Assembly (NCBI GenBank): GCA_903884235.1
Contig: CAISEB010000040.1
Location: forward strand, 21,002 to 85,001
Source: an uncultured Pseudomonadota bacterium
Lineage (GTDB): Bacteria > Pseudomonadota > Gammaproteobacteria > Steroidobacterales > Steroidobacteraceae
DNA length: 64,000 nucleotides
Direction: 5' to 3'
The notes beneath the pieces are model-generated. The model was not told where the DNA came from and ran no database searches. It saw only the letters and a program-made list of their open reading frames with translations. Position numbers and translations under genes: made by a program. Positions 34,150 to 42,936 of this stretch are shown piece after piece. Within the stretch, counting starts at the first letter, position 1. Every line of letters starts with the position of its first letter.

Positions 34150-35356
34150 GTCCGCCGCCACGCGTCGACGCTACCATCCCGGGCGCGACTTCCGCCGCGC
34201 CCTGAACATCGAGGAGCTGCGGCGCGTCGCGCGCCGCCGCGTTCCCGGCTTCGCGTGGGAGTACGTCGAGGGCGGCGCCGAGGACGAGCTCGCGCTGGCG
34301 CGCAACCGCCAGGCCTTCGATGGCTGGCGCTTCGTCCCGCGCACCCTCGTCGACACCACTGGCCGGCACCTGCGCACGAGCGTGTTCGGCCGCGAGCAGT
34401 CACTGCCCCTCGTCATCGCCCCGACCGGGCTCAACGGCGTGCTGCGCCGGGGCGGCGACGTGATGCTGGCGCGCGCCGCGGCAGCCGCCGGCATCCCGTT
34501 CTGCCTGAGCACCGTCGCCAACGCGCGCGCCGACGAGATCGTCCGCGGCGCGGGCGGCCGCGTCTGGATGCAGCTCTATGCGCTGAACGCGCCGGGGCTC
34601 GTCGAGGACGTCGTCGCGCGCGCCGAGGCCGCCGGCTGCGAGGCGCTCGTGTTCACGACGGATGCCAACGTGTTCGGGTCGCGCGAGTGGGACCGGCGCA
34701 GCTTTCGCGCCCCGGGCAAGCTCGCGCCGCGCATGCTGCTCGATGTGCTCGGCCACCCGCGCTGGATGCTCGATGTGATGGTGCCGCACGGCCTGCCGCC
34801 GTTCGTCAACGTGATGGACTTCCTGCCCCCGGAGGCACGCACGGCGAAGAGCGGCGTGTCGCGCATACCGGCCCTGTTCGCGCCGTCGATCTCGTGGGAC
34901 GACGTCGCACGACTGCGCGAGCGCTGGCCACGCAAGCTCGTGATCAAGGGCATCCTCGACCCGGCCGATGTCGAGCGCGCCGTCCGCATCGGCTGCGATG
35001 GCGTCGTGCTCACCAATCACGGCGGCCGGCAGCTCGACTCGGCGCCCGCGCCGATCGAGATGCTGCCCGAGATCGCACGCGCGCACGGCGCACGGATCAC
35101 GATCTTCGTCGATGGCGGCTTCAGGCGTGGGTCCGATATCCTGAAGGCCATCGCGCTCGGGGCGCATGCGGTGATGCTCGGGCGCGCGACGTTGTACGGC
35201 CTCGCCGCCGGCGGCGAGGCCGGGGCGAGCCATGCGCTCGGGATCCTCGGCAGCGAGGCCGACCGCGTGCTCGGCCAGTTGGGCTGCCGCTCGCTCGCGG
35301 ACCTCACGCCGGCCATGCTGCGCGAGGGCGCGCCGACGATGCCGGGCACGGGCTGA
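34115..35356 (+). CDS. FMN-dependent alpha-hydroxyacid dehydrogenase (LldD/MdlB-like)
   Basis: 413 residues if TTG 34115 is the start. TIM-barrel flavoenzyme that oxidises a 2-hydroxy acid such as lactate or mandelate. Visible: FAWEYVEGGAEDE, PLVIAPTGLNGVLRRGGD, WMQLYAL, VIKGILDPADVERAVRIGCDGVVLTNHGGRQLDSA (catalytic His and substrate Arg), and VDGGFRRGSDILKAIALGAHAVMLGR (FMN phosphate). No ATG exists near the expected N-terminus, so the start is uncertain; TTG 34115 overlaps the FHA gene by 35 bases. Membrane or soluble partner unknown. Confidence 0.85.
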   Translation: MPASRWVSSSTESAATRRRYHPGRDFRRALNIEELRRVARRRVPGFAWEYVEGGAEDELALARNRQAFDGWRFVPRTLVDTTGRHLRTSVFGREQSLPLVIAPTGLNGVLRRGGDVMLARAAAAAGIPFCLSTVANARADEIVRGAGGRVWMQLYALNAPGLVEDVVARAEAAGCEALVFTTDANVFGSREWDRRSFRAPGKLAPRMLLDVLGHPRWMLDVMVPHGLPPFVNVMDFLPPEARTAKSGVSRIPALFAPSISWDDVARLRERWPRKLVIKGILDPADVERAVRIGCDGVVLTNHGGRQLDSAPAPIEMLPEIARAHGARITIFVDGGFRRGSDILKAIALGAHAVMLGRATLYGLAAGGEAGASHALGILGSEADRVLGQLGCRSLADLTPAMLREGAPTMPGTG

Positions 35357-35423
35357 ACGTCGCGACGGGTTGCATTCCGGGCGGCACCGCCCCATGTCCT
35401 AGGCGCGCCAACCGAGTGAGCCG

Positions 35424-36314
35424 ATGACGTTGCACACCACCGACCCGCCGCTGACCGCCTACCTCGCCACCGCGCTCACGCCGCGGGCGTGCGACGCGTA
35501 CGGCCTCGTACTGCAGGCCGTCGGCATCCCCTACTCGATCCTCGGCGACGGGACCGGCTACGGCTTCTGGGTCCAGGCCGAGGATCTCGACCGCGCCCGC
35601 GAGGCGCTCGCGCTGTACGTCGAGGAGAACGTCCCCAAGCCCGTCGAGCCGCCGCGACGACTCGCCGGCACCGGCATCGCGGCCGCGGCGGCGTACATCG
35701 CCGGCGAGATGCTGGTGGCGATCGCGGCCAGCCGCGCAGTGTTCGGCGCGGCGTGGGATTCGGCAGGCATCCTCGATGGCGAATCGCTTCGCAACGGCGA
35801 ATGGTGGCGGCCCGTCACGGCGCTCACGCTGCACGATGGGCTCGCGCATCTCGCCTCGAACCTCGGCTTCGGCGCGCTGTTCATCGGCCTGCTGGCGCGC
35901 GTCTACGGCACCGGCATCGCGCTCGGGCTGACGCTCGCCGCGGCAACCGCCGGCAACCTGCTGGAAGGCGCGTTCATGGCGCACGGCCACGCCTCGCTCG
36001 GTGCATCGGGTGCGGTGTTCGCCGCGCTCGGCATCCTCGGCACGGTGCACTGGCCGACGCGCACGGCGCGCGGACGATGGACACTCAGGGGCGCCACGCT
36101 GATCGGCGCGCTGGTGCTGCTGGCGCTGCTCGGCACGGGCGATGCGAAGACCGACATCGAGGCGCATGCGCTCGGCTTCGCGTTCGGCGCGCTCATGGGC
36201 CTGCCGTTGCGGCGTGCCCCGGTACCGGGTGCGCACGCCCAGCGCCTCGCGGGCCTCGCCGCCGCAGTCACGCTCGCCGTCGCCTGGACGGCGGCGATCC
36301 TGCATGCCGGCTGA
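35424..36314 (+). CDS. Rhomboid intramembrane serine protease with N-terminal DUF2007-like domain
   Basis: 296 residues. Residues about 10-70 form a small soluble module resembling DUF2007 (ACDAYGLVLQAVGIPYSIL, DRAREALALYVEEN). Then six or seven helices carry the rhomboid site: HDGLAHLASNLGFGALF (oxyanion His/Asn), HASLGASGAVFAALG (nucleophile Ser in GxSG) and DIEAHALGFAFGALMG (catalytic His). Substrate unknown. ATG at 35424, 67 bases after the dehydrogenase gene. Convergent with rhlE. Confidence 0.88.
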   Translation: MTLHTTDPPLTAYLATALTPRACDAYGLVLQAVGIPYSILGDGTGYGFWVQAEDLDRAREALALYVEENVPKPVEPPRRLAGTGIAAAAAYIAGEMLVAIAASRAVFGAAWDSAGILDGESLRNGEWWRPVTALTLHDGLAHLASNLGFGALFIGLLARVYGTGIALGLTLAAATAGNLLEGAFMAHGHASLGASGAVFAALGILGTVHWPTRTARGRWTLRGATLIGALVLLALLGTGDAKTDIEAHALGFAFGALMGLPLRRAPVPGAHAQRLAGLAAAVTLAVAWTAAILHAG

Positions 36315-36328
36315 GGCGGATCGTCCGG

Positions 36329-37720
36329 CTAGCGCCCGCCCGGCCTGCCGCGGCCACCGCCGCCCTGGCCACCGCGTCCCCCGCCGGAACCGCCGCGACC
36401 ACCACCCTGGCCGGGTCGGCCGCCGCCACCGGACGGTGCGCCACCCCGTCCGCCGCCGGACGAGGACCCGCCGCCACCGCCGCCAGCACCACGACGCGCG
36501 CCCTTGGCGGCGCTGCGCGAGCGGTCCTCCGCCTTCTTGGCGCGGATCTGCGCGATGCGCTCGGCAAGCGGGATCTCGAGCTTCGCCTCGGCACGCGCGT
36601 TGTAGTCGAAGTCCGGCACGGTGACCCGCGGCAGGCGTTTGCCCAGCACCTTCTCGATCGCGCCGATGTCGCCTTCTTCCTCGCGCGAGACGAAGGTGAA
36701 CGCGTCACCGACCGCCTCGGCACGACCCGTGCGGCCGATGCGGTGGATGTAGTCGGCCGGCACCAGCGGCACGTCGAAGTTGACGACGTGGCCGAGCTCC
36801 TCGACGTCGATGCCGCGCGCGGCGATGTCGGTGGCAACCAGCACGCGGATCTTGCCGTTCTTGAAGCCCTCGAGCGCCGCCGTGCGCTGTGGCTGCGAGC
36901 GGTTGCCATGGATGCGGTCGGCCGACAGGCCGCGCTTCACCAGGAACTCGGCGAGGCGGTTCGCGCGATGCTTGGTGCGCGTGAACACCAGCGCTTCCTT
37001 CATGTCGCCGCGCTCGAGCAGCGTCGCGAGCAGCGCCGACTTCAGGTCCTGCGAGACGGGGTACAGCGCCTGCGTGATGCCGGTTGCGGGCCGCGACTGG
37101 CGCTCAAGCGCGATGGTCACCGGGTCCTTCAACATCTCGCGCGTCAGCTGCGCGATCGGTGGCGGCATCGTCGCGCTGAAGAACAGCGTCTGGCGCTTGG
37201 TCGGCAGGTGGCGCAGCAAGCGCTTGATGTCCGGCAGGAAGCCCATGTCGAGCATGCGGTCGGCTTCGTCCAGCACCAGCACCTCGAGCGCGTCGAAATT
37301 CGCGTAGTTCGACTTCAGGTGGTCGAGCAGGCGGCCGGGGCAGGCGATGATGACGTCGACGCCGCTGCGCAGCGCGTGCTCCTGCGGACCCATGCCGACG
37401 CCGCCGTAGATCGCCGCACCGGTGACCGGCGTGTGCACGCCGAGGTCCTGCAGGTCCTGCAGGATCTGCGCCGCGAGCTCGCGCGTCGGTGCGACGACGA
37501 GCGCGCGCGTGCGGCCGCGCGGCTTGTCGAGCAGGCGCTGCAGGATCGGCAGCAGGAAGGCCGCGGTCTTGCCACTGCCCGTCGCGGCGCAGGCCAGCAG
37601 GTCGCGCCCGGCGAGGCCCGGGGGGATCGCGTCCGCCTGGATCGCGGTGGGCTTGGTGAAGCCCAGCTCCTTGATCGCGGAGAGCAGGCTCGGGTGCAGT
37701 TTGAGTTCGGCGAAGGACAT
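36329..37720 (-). CDS. rhlE: DEAD-box RNA helicase RhlE
   Basis: 463 residues. Two RecA-like domains with Q motif (KPTAIQADAIPPGL), Walker A CAATGSGKTAAF, DEADRMLDMGF, SATMPP, ARGIDVEELGHVVNFDVP and HRIGRTGRAE. The first residues (MSFAELKLHPSLLSAIKELGFTKPT) are typical of RhlE. A C-terminal low-complexity tail rich in Gly/Arg/Ser (about 405-463, RGG-like) likely aids RNA binding. Works on rRNA and mRNA structure. Confidence 0.93.
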   Translation of the reverse strand: MSFAELKLHPSLLSAIKELGFTKPTAIQADAIPPGLAGRDLLACAATGSGKTAAFLLPILQRLLDKPRGRTRALVVAPTRELAAQILQDLQDLGVHTPVTGAAIYGGVGMGPQEHALRSGVDVIIACPGRLLDHLKSNYANFDALEVLVLDEADRMLDMGFLPDIKRLLRHLPTKRQTLFFSATMPPPIAQLTREMLKDPVTIALERQSRPATGITQALYPVSQDLKSALLATLLERGDMKEALVFTRTKHRANRLAEFLVKRGLSADRIHGNRSQPQRTAALEGFKNGKIRVLVATDIAARGIDVEELGHVVNFDVPLVPADYIHRIGRTGRAEAVGDAFTFVSREEEGDIGAIEKVLGKRLPRVTVPDFDYNARAEAKLEIPLAERIAQIRAKKAEDRSRSAAKGARRGAGGGGGGSSSGGGRGGAPSGGGGRPGQGGGRGGSGGGRGGQGGGGRGRPGGR

Positions 37721-37729
37721 CGGTGCCTC

Positions 37730-37760
37730 GAAAAAGACGACGCCCGGCAGGGGCCGGGCG
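37730..37760 (-). terminator. Intrinsic terminator after ilvE (minus strand)
   Basis: Perfect stem CGCCCGG (37741-37747) / CCGGGCG (37754-37760) with a six-base loop, followed on the minus strand by TCGTCTTTTT. It closes the bkd-ilvE operon just before the rhlE start, although rhlE is on the same strand downstream. Confidence 0.8.
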
Positions 37761-37800
37761 GCGTGGAGAATACAGGGATCGGCGGTACCCCGCCCCCCTT

Positions 37801-38814
37801 TCAGACCTTGCGCAGCCAGCCGTGGCGATCCGGGGACGTGCCCTGCTGGATCGCGACCAGCGCCGCCCGAAGCTTCTGGGTGTTGGGGCCGATTTCGCCC
37901 GTCCCGACCCGGATCTCGGTCCCGCCCTTGCGGACCAGGGTGCCGACGCCGGACAGCACGGCAGCCGTCCCGGACAGGGCCGCTTCACCGGTGGCCACCC
38001 AGTCGAGCATCTCCGCGACCGTGAACACGCGCTCCTCGATCCGGTAGCCGAGGTCGACGGCCATCGTCAGCACCGAATGCCGGGTCACGCCGTTCAGGAA
38101 CGTCCGGTCGAGGCTGCGGGTCAGGATGTGGCCGTCGCGGATCAGCAGGAAGTTGGCGGCGCCCGTCTCCTGCACCTCGCCTCCCGGCGCAAACAGCACC
38201 TGGTCGACCTTGTACGCGCGGCGCGCGGCGAGCGTGGGACCGAGCGCGGCGGCGTAGTTGCCGCCGGTCTTGACGACGCCGAGGTGCGACGCGCAGCGGG
38301 TCGCTTCCTCCTCGACGTAGATGCGCAGCGGCTTGGCGCCACCCGCGAAATAGTCCCACACAGGGCTCGCCAGCACGACCAGCATCGCCTCGCTGGACGG
38401 TGTCGCGGCGGCGCCGATGTTCGGCGACGTACCGATGAGCATCGGGCGCAGGTACAACGCGCCGGGCGCGTCGGGCACCGCGGCACGGCTGCGGTCGATG
38501 ACGCTCGTGACCATGTCGGCGACGAGTTCAGGCGCCGGCACGGGCAGCTCGAGGCTGCTGGCGCTGTTGCGGAAGCGCTCGATGTGCCGGTCCATCCGGA
38601 ATACGTGCACGCTGCCATCCGCCCACTTGTAGGCCTTGAAGCCCTCGAAGCACTCGGATGCGTAGTGCAGCACGTGCGCCGCGGGATGGATCTCGATCGG
38701 ACCGACCGCACGCAGCGCCGGCGCGCTCCAGTGGCCGTCCTTGAACGTCGCGACGGCCATCACGTCGGTGAGGATGCTGCCGAACGGGGCGTTCTGCGGG
38801 GTCGTGCTCGTCAT
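37801..38814 (-). CDS. ilvE: Branched-chain amino acid aminotransferase
   Basis: 337-residue fold-type IV PLP enzyme interconverting Leu/Ile/Val and their 2-oxo acids. PLP lysine in VVKTGGNYAAAL; further marks LHYASECFEGFKAYKWADG, LYLRPMLIG, and EVQETGAANFLLI. It sits 18 bases after the E2 gene of the branched-chain oxo-acid dehydrogenase, so here it feeds degradation rather than synthesis. ATG at 38814; a terminator follows. Confidence 0.93.
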   Translation of the reverse strand: MTSTTPQNAPFGSILTDVMAVATFKDGHWSAPALRAVGPIEIHPAAHVLHYASECFEGFKAYKWADGSVHVFRMDRHIERFRNSASSLELPVPAPELVADMVTSVIDRSRAAVPDAPGALYLRPMLIGTSPNIGAAATPSSEAMLVVLASPVWDYFAGGAKPLRIYVEEEATRCASHLGVVKTGGNYAAALGPTLAARRAYKVDQVLFAPGGEVQETGAANFLLIRDGHILTRSLDRTFLNGVTRHSVLTMAVDLGYRIEERVFTVAEMLDWVATGEAALSGTAAVLSGVGTLVRKGGTEIRVGTGEIGPNTQKLRAALVAIQQGTSPDRHGWLRKV

Positions 38815-38832
38815 GTCATCGTCCTCGGGTCA

Positions 38833-40053
38833 TCACTCGCTCATGAAGATCGTCGCCGGATGCTCGAGGCGCTCCTTGAGCGCCTGGATCATCGCCGCCG
38901 CGTCGAAGCCATCGACGAACCGGTGATCGAAGGAGGACGACAGGTTCATCATCCGCCGCACCACGACCTGGCCGCCGACGACCATCGGTCGCTCGACCGC
39001 CTTGTTCACGCCGATGATCGCCACTTCCGGGGCATTGATGACCGGAGTCGAGGCGATCCCGCCCAGTTTACCAAGACTGGTGACCGTGATCGTGGATCCG
39101 CCGAGCTCGCCACGCGTCGCCCGACCGGTCCGGGCGGCCTCCGCGACGCGGCGGATCTCGGCGGCGAGCGCCGCCAGGGTCAGGCCCTCGGCGTGGCGGA
39201 CGACCGGCACCTTGAGCCCGTCCGGCGTCTGGGTCGCGACGCCGACGTGCACCGGCCGGTGGCGCAGCACGACGTTCCGCTCGGCGTCGTAATGCGCGTT
39301 GCACTGGGGGAAGGACTCGAGGACGCGCACGAGCGCGGCGACGAGCAGCGGCAGGTACGTGTATCCCGCAGCACCCTTCGCCAGCTTCGAATTCAGGTGC
39401 GCGCGCAGCGACTCGAGCTCGGTGACGTCCACCTCCTCGACGTAGGAAAAATGCGGGATCGTTCGCTTGGCGGCGGCCATCCGCTCGGCGATCACGCGCC
39501 GCACGCCGATGATCTTGATCTCCTCGACGCCAGTGCGTGGCTGCGCGCCGGCCGTCGGGACCGCCGCGACCGGCGCCGTCGAGGCGCCGAGCACCGCCTC
39601 GAGGTCGGCCTTGCCGATGCGCCCGCCCGGGCCCGTGCCCGTGACGGCCGAGAGGTTGATGCCGGCCTCGCGAGCGCGCCGGCGGGTGGCCGGAGACGCC
39701 ATCACCCGCGTGGCAACCGCGGCCGCCGCGCGCGCGGCGGTGCGCGCCGACGAAGCGGCGACCGGCGCCTCGCCGACCGGAGCGACCGGGACGGCCGGCG
39801 CGGCCACGGCGGTATCGGTCTCGAAGATGACGAGTTCGGCACCGACGGCGACGATGTCGCCCGGTCCGCCGATCAGCGACACGATCCGCCCGCCGACCGG
39901 CGAGGGCACCTCGACGACGGCCTTCTCGGTCGACATCTCGAGCAGCGGGCCATCCTCGAGGACCACGTCGCCTTCCTTGACGCGCCACGCCACGATCTCA
40001 CTCGAGACGGTGCCTTCGCCGAGGTCGGGGACCTTGAAGACGTAGCGGCTCAT
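38833..40053 (-). CDS. bkdB: Branched-chain 2-oxoacid dehydrogenase E2 (dihydrolipoamide acyltransferase)
   Basis: 406 residues: one lipoyl domain (about 1-78, lipoyl Lys in MSTEKAVVEV), a Pro/Ala linker, a peripheral subunit-binding domain (about 120-160, SPATRRRAREAGINLSAVTGTGPGGRIGKADLEAVL) and the catalytic domain (about 180-406) with HRFVDGFDAA (HxxxDG). Transfers the acyl group from E1 to CoA. The ATG at 40053 overlaps the E1beta stop (ATGA). Family context with two E1 genes and ilvE favours the branched-chain complex. Confidence 0.92.
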   Translation of the reverse strand: MSRYVFKVPDLGEGTVSSEIVAWRVKEGDVVLEDGPLLEMSTEKAVVEVPSPVGGRIVSLIGGPGDIVAVGAELVIFETDTAVAAPAVPVAPVGEAPVAASSARTAARAAAAVATRVMASPATRRRAREAGINLSAVTGTGPGGRIGKADLEAVLGASTAPVAAVPTAGAQPRTGVEEIKIIGVRRVIAERMAAAKRTIPHFSYVEEVDVTELESLRAHLNSKLAKGAAGYTYLPLLVAALVRVLESFPQCNAHYDAERNVVLRHRPVHVGVATQTPDGLKVPVVRHAEGLTLAALAAEIRRVAEAARTGRATRGELGGSTITVTSLGKLGGIASTPVINAPEVAIIGVNKAVERPMVVGGQVVVRRMMNLSSSFDHRFVDGFDAAAMIQALKERLEHPATIFMSE

Positions 40054-41066
40054 CGGACCTCCATGACGCGGGCCAGCGCCGTCGCGACGCGCGCCTGGCC
40101 GGGAAAGTACTCCCACTCGAAGGCATGCGGGTACGGCGTGTCGAACCCGCAGACACGCTCGATCGGAGCCTCGAGCTCCCAGAAGCAGCGCTCCTGGATC
40201 GTCGCCAGCAGCTCGGCTCCGAATCCGCCGAAGCGCGTCGCCTCGTGGGCGATCAGGCAACGCCCGGTCTTCTTTACCGACGCGACCAGCGTGTCCACGT
40301 CGAGCGGCACGAACGAGCGAACGTCGATGACCTCCGCGTCGAGGCCGAGGCTCGCGGCGGCGGCCTGTGCGACGTGGACCATCGTGCCGTAACTGACGAT
40401 CGTGATGTCGTTGCCCGGGCGCACGATCTCGGCCTTGCCGATCGGCACCGTGTAGTGTCCTTCCGGCACCTCGCCCTTGGGGTGGGTGCTCCACGGCACG
40501 GCGGGCTTCGCCGGATCGCCGTCGAACGGACCGTTGTAGAGCCGCTTCGGCTCCAGGAACAACACCGGATCGTCGTCCTCGATCGCCGCGATCAGCAGGC
40601 CCTTCGCGTCGTACGGATTGGATGGCATCACGAGCTTGATGCCGCAGACGTGCGCGAATATGGCCTCGGGACTCTGCGAGTGGGTCTGGCCGCCGCGGAT
40701 GCCGCCACCGCAGGGCGTGCGGATCGTCACCGGCGCGGAATATGCGCCGGCGCTGCGATAGCGCAGCCTGGCGAGCTCACTCACGATCTGGTCGTAGGCG
40801 GGATAGATGTAGTCCGCGAACTGGATCTCGGCGACGGGCCGCAGCCCGTTGACGCCCATGCCGATGGCGGCACCGATGATGCCACCCTCGGCGATCGGCG
40901 TATCCAGCACCCGATGCTGGCCATACTTGCGCTGCAGGCCGTCGGTCACGCGGAACACGCCGCCGAAGTAGCCGATGTCCTCGCCGAGAAGCACGACCGA
41001 AGGATCCCTGCCGAGCGCGATGTCCATCGCTGAATTCAGCGCCTGAATCATGTTCATCTGGGCCAT
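40050..41066 (-). CDS. bkdA2: Branched-chain 2-oxoacid dehydrogenase E1 beta
   Basis: 338 residues of the transketolase-like pyrimidine-binding type: VVLLGEDIGYFGGVFRVTDGLQRKYG, DTPIAEGGIIGAAIGMGVNGLRPVAEIQFADYIYPA, PCGGGIRGGQTHSQSPEA, and LIAHEATRFGGFGAE. Pairs with E1alpha to decarboxylate branched 2-oxo acids with thiamine diphosphate. Starts five bases after the E1alpha stop. Confidence 0.94.
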   Translation of the reverse strand: MAQMNMIQALNSAMDIALGRDPSVVLLGEDIGYFGGVFRVTDGLQRKYGQHRVLDTPIAEGGIIGAAIGMGVNGLRPVAEIQFADYIYPAYDQIVSELARLRYRSAGAYSAPVTIRTPCGGGIRGGQTHSQSPEAIFAHVCGIKLVMPSNPYDAKGLLIAAIEDDDPVLFLEPKRLYNGPFDGDPAKPAVPWSTHPKGEVPEGHYTVPIGKAEIVRPGNDITIVSYGTMVHVAQAAAASLGLDAEVIDVRSFVPLDVDTLVASVKKTGRCLIAHEATRFGGFGAELLATIQERCFWELEAPIERVCGFDTPYPHAFEWEYFPGQARVATALARVMEVR

Positions 41067-41071
41067 GGCGG

Positions 41072-42307
41072 TCAGCTCCGCTCGCGGCGCAGCGCTTCGC
41101 GCTGCTCCACGAGATGGGGCGGCAGCTCCTTGAAGACGTCCTCGAACATGAGGTCCCGGTCGAGGCGCGGCCCGTCGGTGAGCGTGCCGTACGTCGTCGC
41201 CTCCTGCCAGGCCGCGACGACCTGCGCGTCGAGTTCACCGACGAGCGCCGCGTGCTGCTCCTCGGACCACTCGCCGAGACGGATCAGGTGGCCCTTGAGT
41301 CGCTCCACCGGATCGCCGAGCGGCCAGCGCTCCGCGTCTTCCTTCGGACGGTAGCGGGACGGGTCGTCGCTGGTGGAGTGCGCCGACGCGCGGTAGGTCA
41401 CAAGCTCGATCAGCGAGCCTCCGGCCCCCTTACGCGCACGCTCGGCGGCCCATTCGGTCGCCGCGTATACGGCGAGGAAGTCATTGCCGTCGACCCTGAG
41501 ACCCGGCATGCCGTAGCCCGGGCCGCGCGCCGCGAACGAGCGCTGCTCGCCGCCGGCATACCCCTGGAACGTCGAGATCGCCCACTGGTTGTTGACGACG
41601 TTCAGGATGACGGGCGCCTTGTACACGGATGCGAACAGGAGCGCGTGATGGAAGTCCGCCTCGGCGCTCGAGCCCTCGCCGATCCAGGTCGCGGCAACGC
41701 TGTCCTCGCCCTTGATCGCGGCCGCCATCGCCCAGCCCACCGCCTGCGGGAACTGGGTGGCGAGATTGCCGGAGATCGAGAAGATCCGCCCCGGCACCGA
41801 GTGGTACATGACCGGCAGCTGCCGACCCTTGCACATGTCACGCGTGTTCGACAGCAGCTGGCACATGAGGTCGACGAGGCGCGCGCCGCGCACGAACTGC
41901 AGGCCCTGCTGGCGGTACGCCGGGAACAGCATGTCGGACGGCCGCAGCGCCATCGCCGCCGCGATCGCGACGGCCTCCTCGCCGGTCGACTTCATGTAGA
42001 ACGAAATCTTGCCCTGGCGCTGCGTGCGCAGCATGCGGTCGTCGAACACGCGCGTCAGGACCATGTGACGCAGCGCGACCTGCAGCACGTCGACGTCGAG
42101 GTGCGGGTTCCACGGCCCCACCGCGACGTGCTCGTCGTCGAGGACCCGGATCAATTCGACCGAGAGGTTCTCGATGTCGGCGGGCGCCGCGTTGACGTCC
42201 GGGCGGGCGACCGCGCCGGCCGGCGACAGGCTGACGTAGCTGAAGTCGGGCGCCTCGCCCGGTCGGGCGGGGACGCGGGGTACGTGCAGTCGGGAAGGAC
42301 GCGGCAT
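41072..42307 (-). CDS. bkdA1: Branched-chain 2-oxoacid dehydrogenase E1 alpha
   Basis: 411 residues. Thiamine diphosphate motif begins at WIGEGSSAEADFHHALLFASVYKAPVILNVVNNQWAIST (GxG ... NNQWAIS) and the active-site loop reads YRASAHSTSDDPSRYR. The N-terminus of about 60 residues is variable, as usual for bacterial BCKDH E1alpha. First gene of the bkd operon and divergent from a BkdR-like regulator. E3 (lipoamide dehydrogenase) is not in the window. Confidence 0.94.
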   Translation of the reverse strand: MPRPSRLHVPRVPARPGEAPDFSYVSLSPAGAVARPDVNAAPADIENLSVELIRVLDDEHVAVGPWNPHLDVDVLQVALRHMVLTRVFDDRMLRTQRQGKISFYMKSTGEEAVAIAAAMALRPSDMLFPAYRQQGLQFVRGARLVDLMCQLLSNTRDMCKGRQLPVMYHSVPGRIFSISGNLATQFPQAVGWAMAAAIKGEDSVAATWIGEGSSAEADFHHALLFASVYKAPVILNVVNNQWAISTFQGYAGGEQRSFAARGPGYGMPGLRVDGNDFLAVYAATEWAAERARKGAGGSLIELVTYRASAHSTSDDPSRYRPKEDAERWPLGDPVERLKGHLIRLGEWSEEQHAALVGELDAQVVAAWQEATTYGTLTDGPRLDRDLMFEDVFKELPPHLVEQREALRRERS

Positions 42308-42438
42308 GACTCACCCTCTTCGGTCCGGATGCCCAGCGTAACGCCCCGGCGGTGGTCATTTCACCCAAAGGCGATCAGGCTGCAGGTATAGTTTGGATGT
42401 TTTATCTAGACTTACAAACAATTTCGGGATTTTCATCC
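42308..42438. promoter_or_regulatory. bkd / Lrp-type regulator divergent promoter region
   Basis: 131 bases. The part next to the regulator (42385-42437) is AT-rich, including TATAGT (42387-42392) and a loose inverted repeat TGTTT (42398-42402) / AAACA (42416-42420). Lrp/BkdR-type proteins bind such regions; exact promoters could not be fixed. Confidence 0.45.
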
Positions 42439-42921
42439 ATGAACATCGACAGGACCGACTTACGCATCTTGAGTGCACTGCAAAAAGACGCGTCTCTATC
42501 GACGGCCGAGATCGCCGAGCGGGTCGGCCTGTCCCAGTCCCCGGCCTGGCGCCGGATCAGCCTGCTCGAGGCCAACGGCACGATCCGCAAGCGCGTCGCC
42601 CTGCTCGCCCGCGACAAGGTGGGCCTGGACGTGCTGGTGTTCACCCACGTCAAGCTCGCCAGCCACGGCTGGCAATCGCTGCCGAAGTTCAAGCAGAAGG
42701 TGGTGAGCTTCCCGGAGGTGATGCAGTGCTTCATGGTGATGGGCGACTTCGACTTCATCCTGCTGGTCGCGACCCGGACGATCGACGACTACAACGACTT
42801 CATCCAGAAGCGCCTGTCGCAGGTGCCGGGTGTCCAGGCGATCGAATCGCGCATCGTGCTCGAGGAGACCAAGAACACGACCGAGCTGCCCCTCGAGCTC
42901 GCGACGACGCGGCCCGAGTGA
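42439..42921 (+). CDS. Lrp/AsnC-family regulator (BkdR-like)
   Basis: 160 residues with an AsnC winged helix (IDRTDLRILSALQKDASLSTAEIAERVGLSQSPAWRRISLLEANG) and RAM domain (VMQCFMVMGDFDFILLVATRTIDDYNDF). Divergent from the bkd operon, as BkdR is in Pseudomonas, where it activates bkd with branched-chain amino acids. The ATG at 42439 gives the classic N-terminus; the longer frame upstream covers the promoter region and was rejected. Confidence 0.9.
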   Translation: MNIDRTDLRILSALQKDASLSTAEIAERVGLSQSPAWRRISLLEANGTIRKRVALLARDKVGLDVLVFTHVKLASHGWQSLPKFKQKVVSFPEVMQCFMVMGDFDFILLVATRTIDDYNDFIQKRLSQVPGVQAIESRIVLEETKNTTELPLELATTRPE

Positions 42922-42936
42922 GCAGTCCGCCCGGCG

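Noticed and set aside
36340..36520. Repeat-rich GC tract that looks like a simple repeat
   Set aside because: It encodes the Gly/Arg-rich C-terminal tail of RhlE, a normal feature of that protein.
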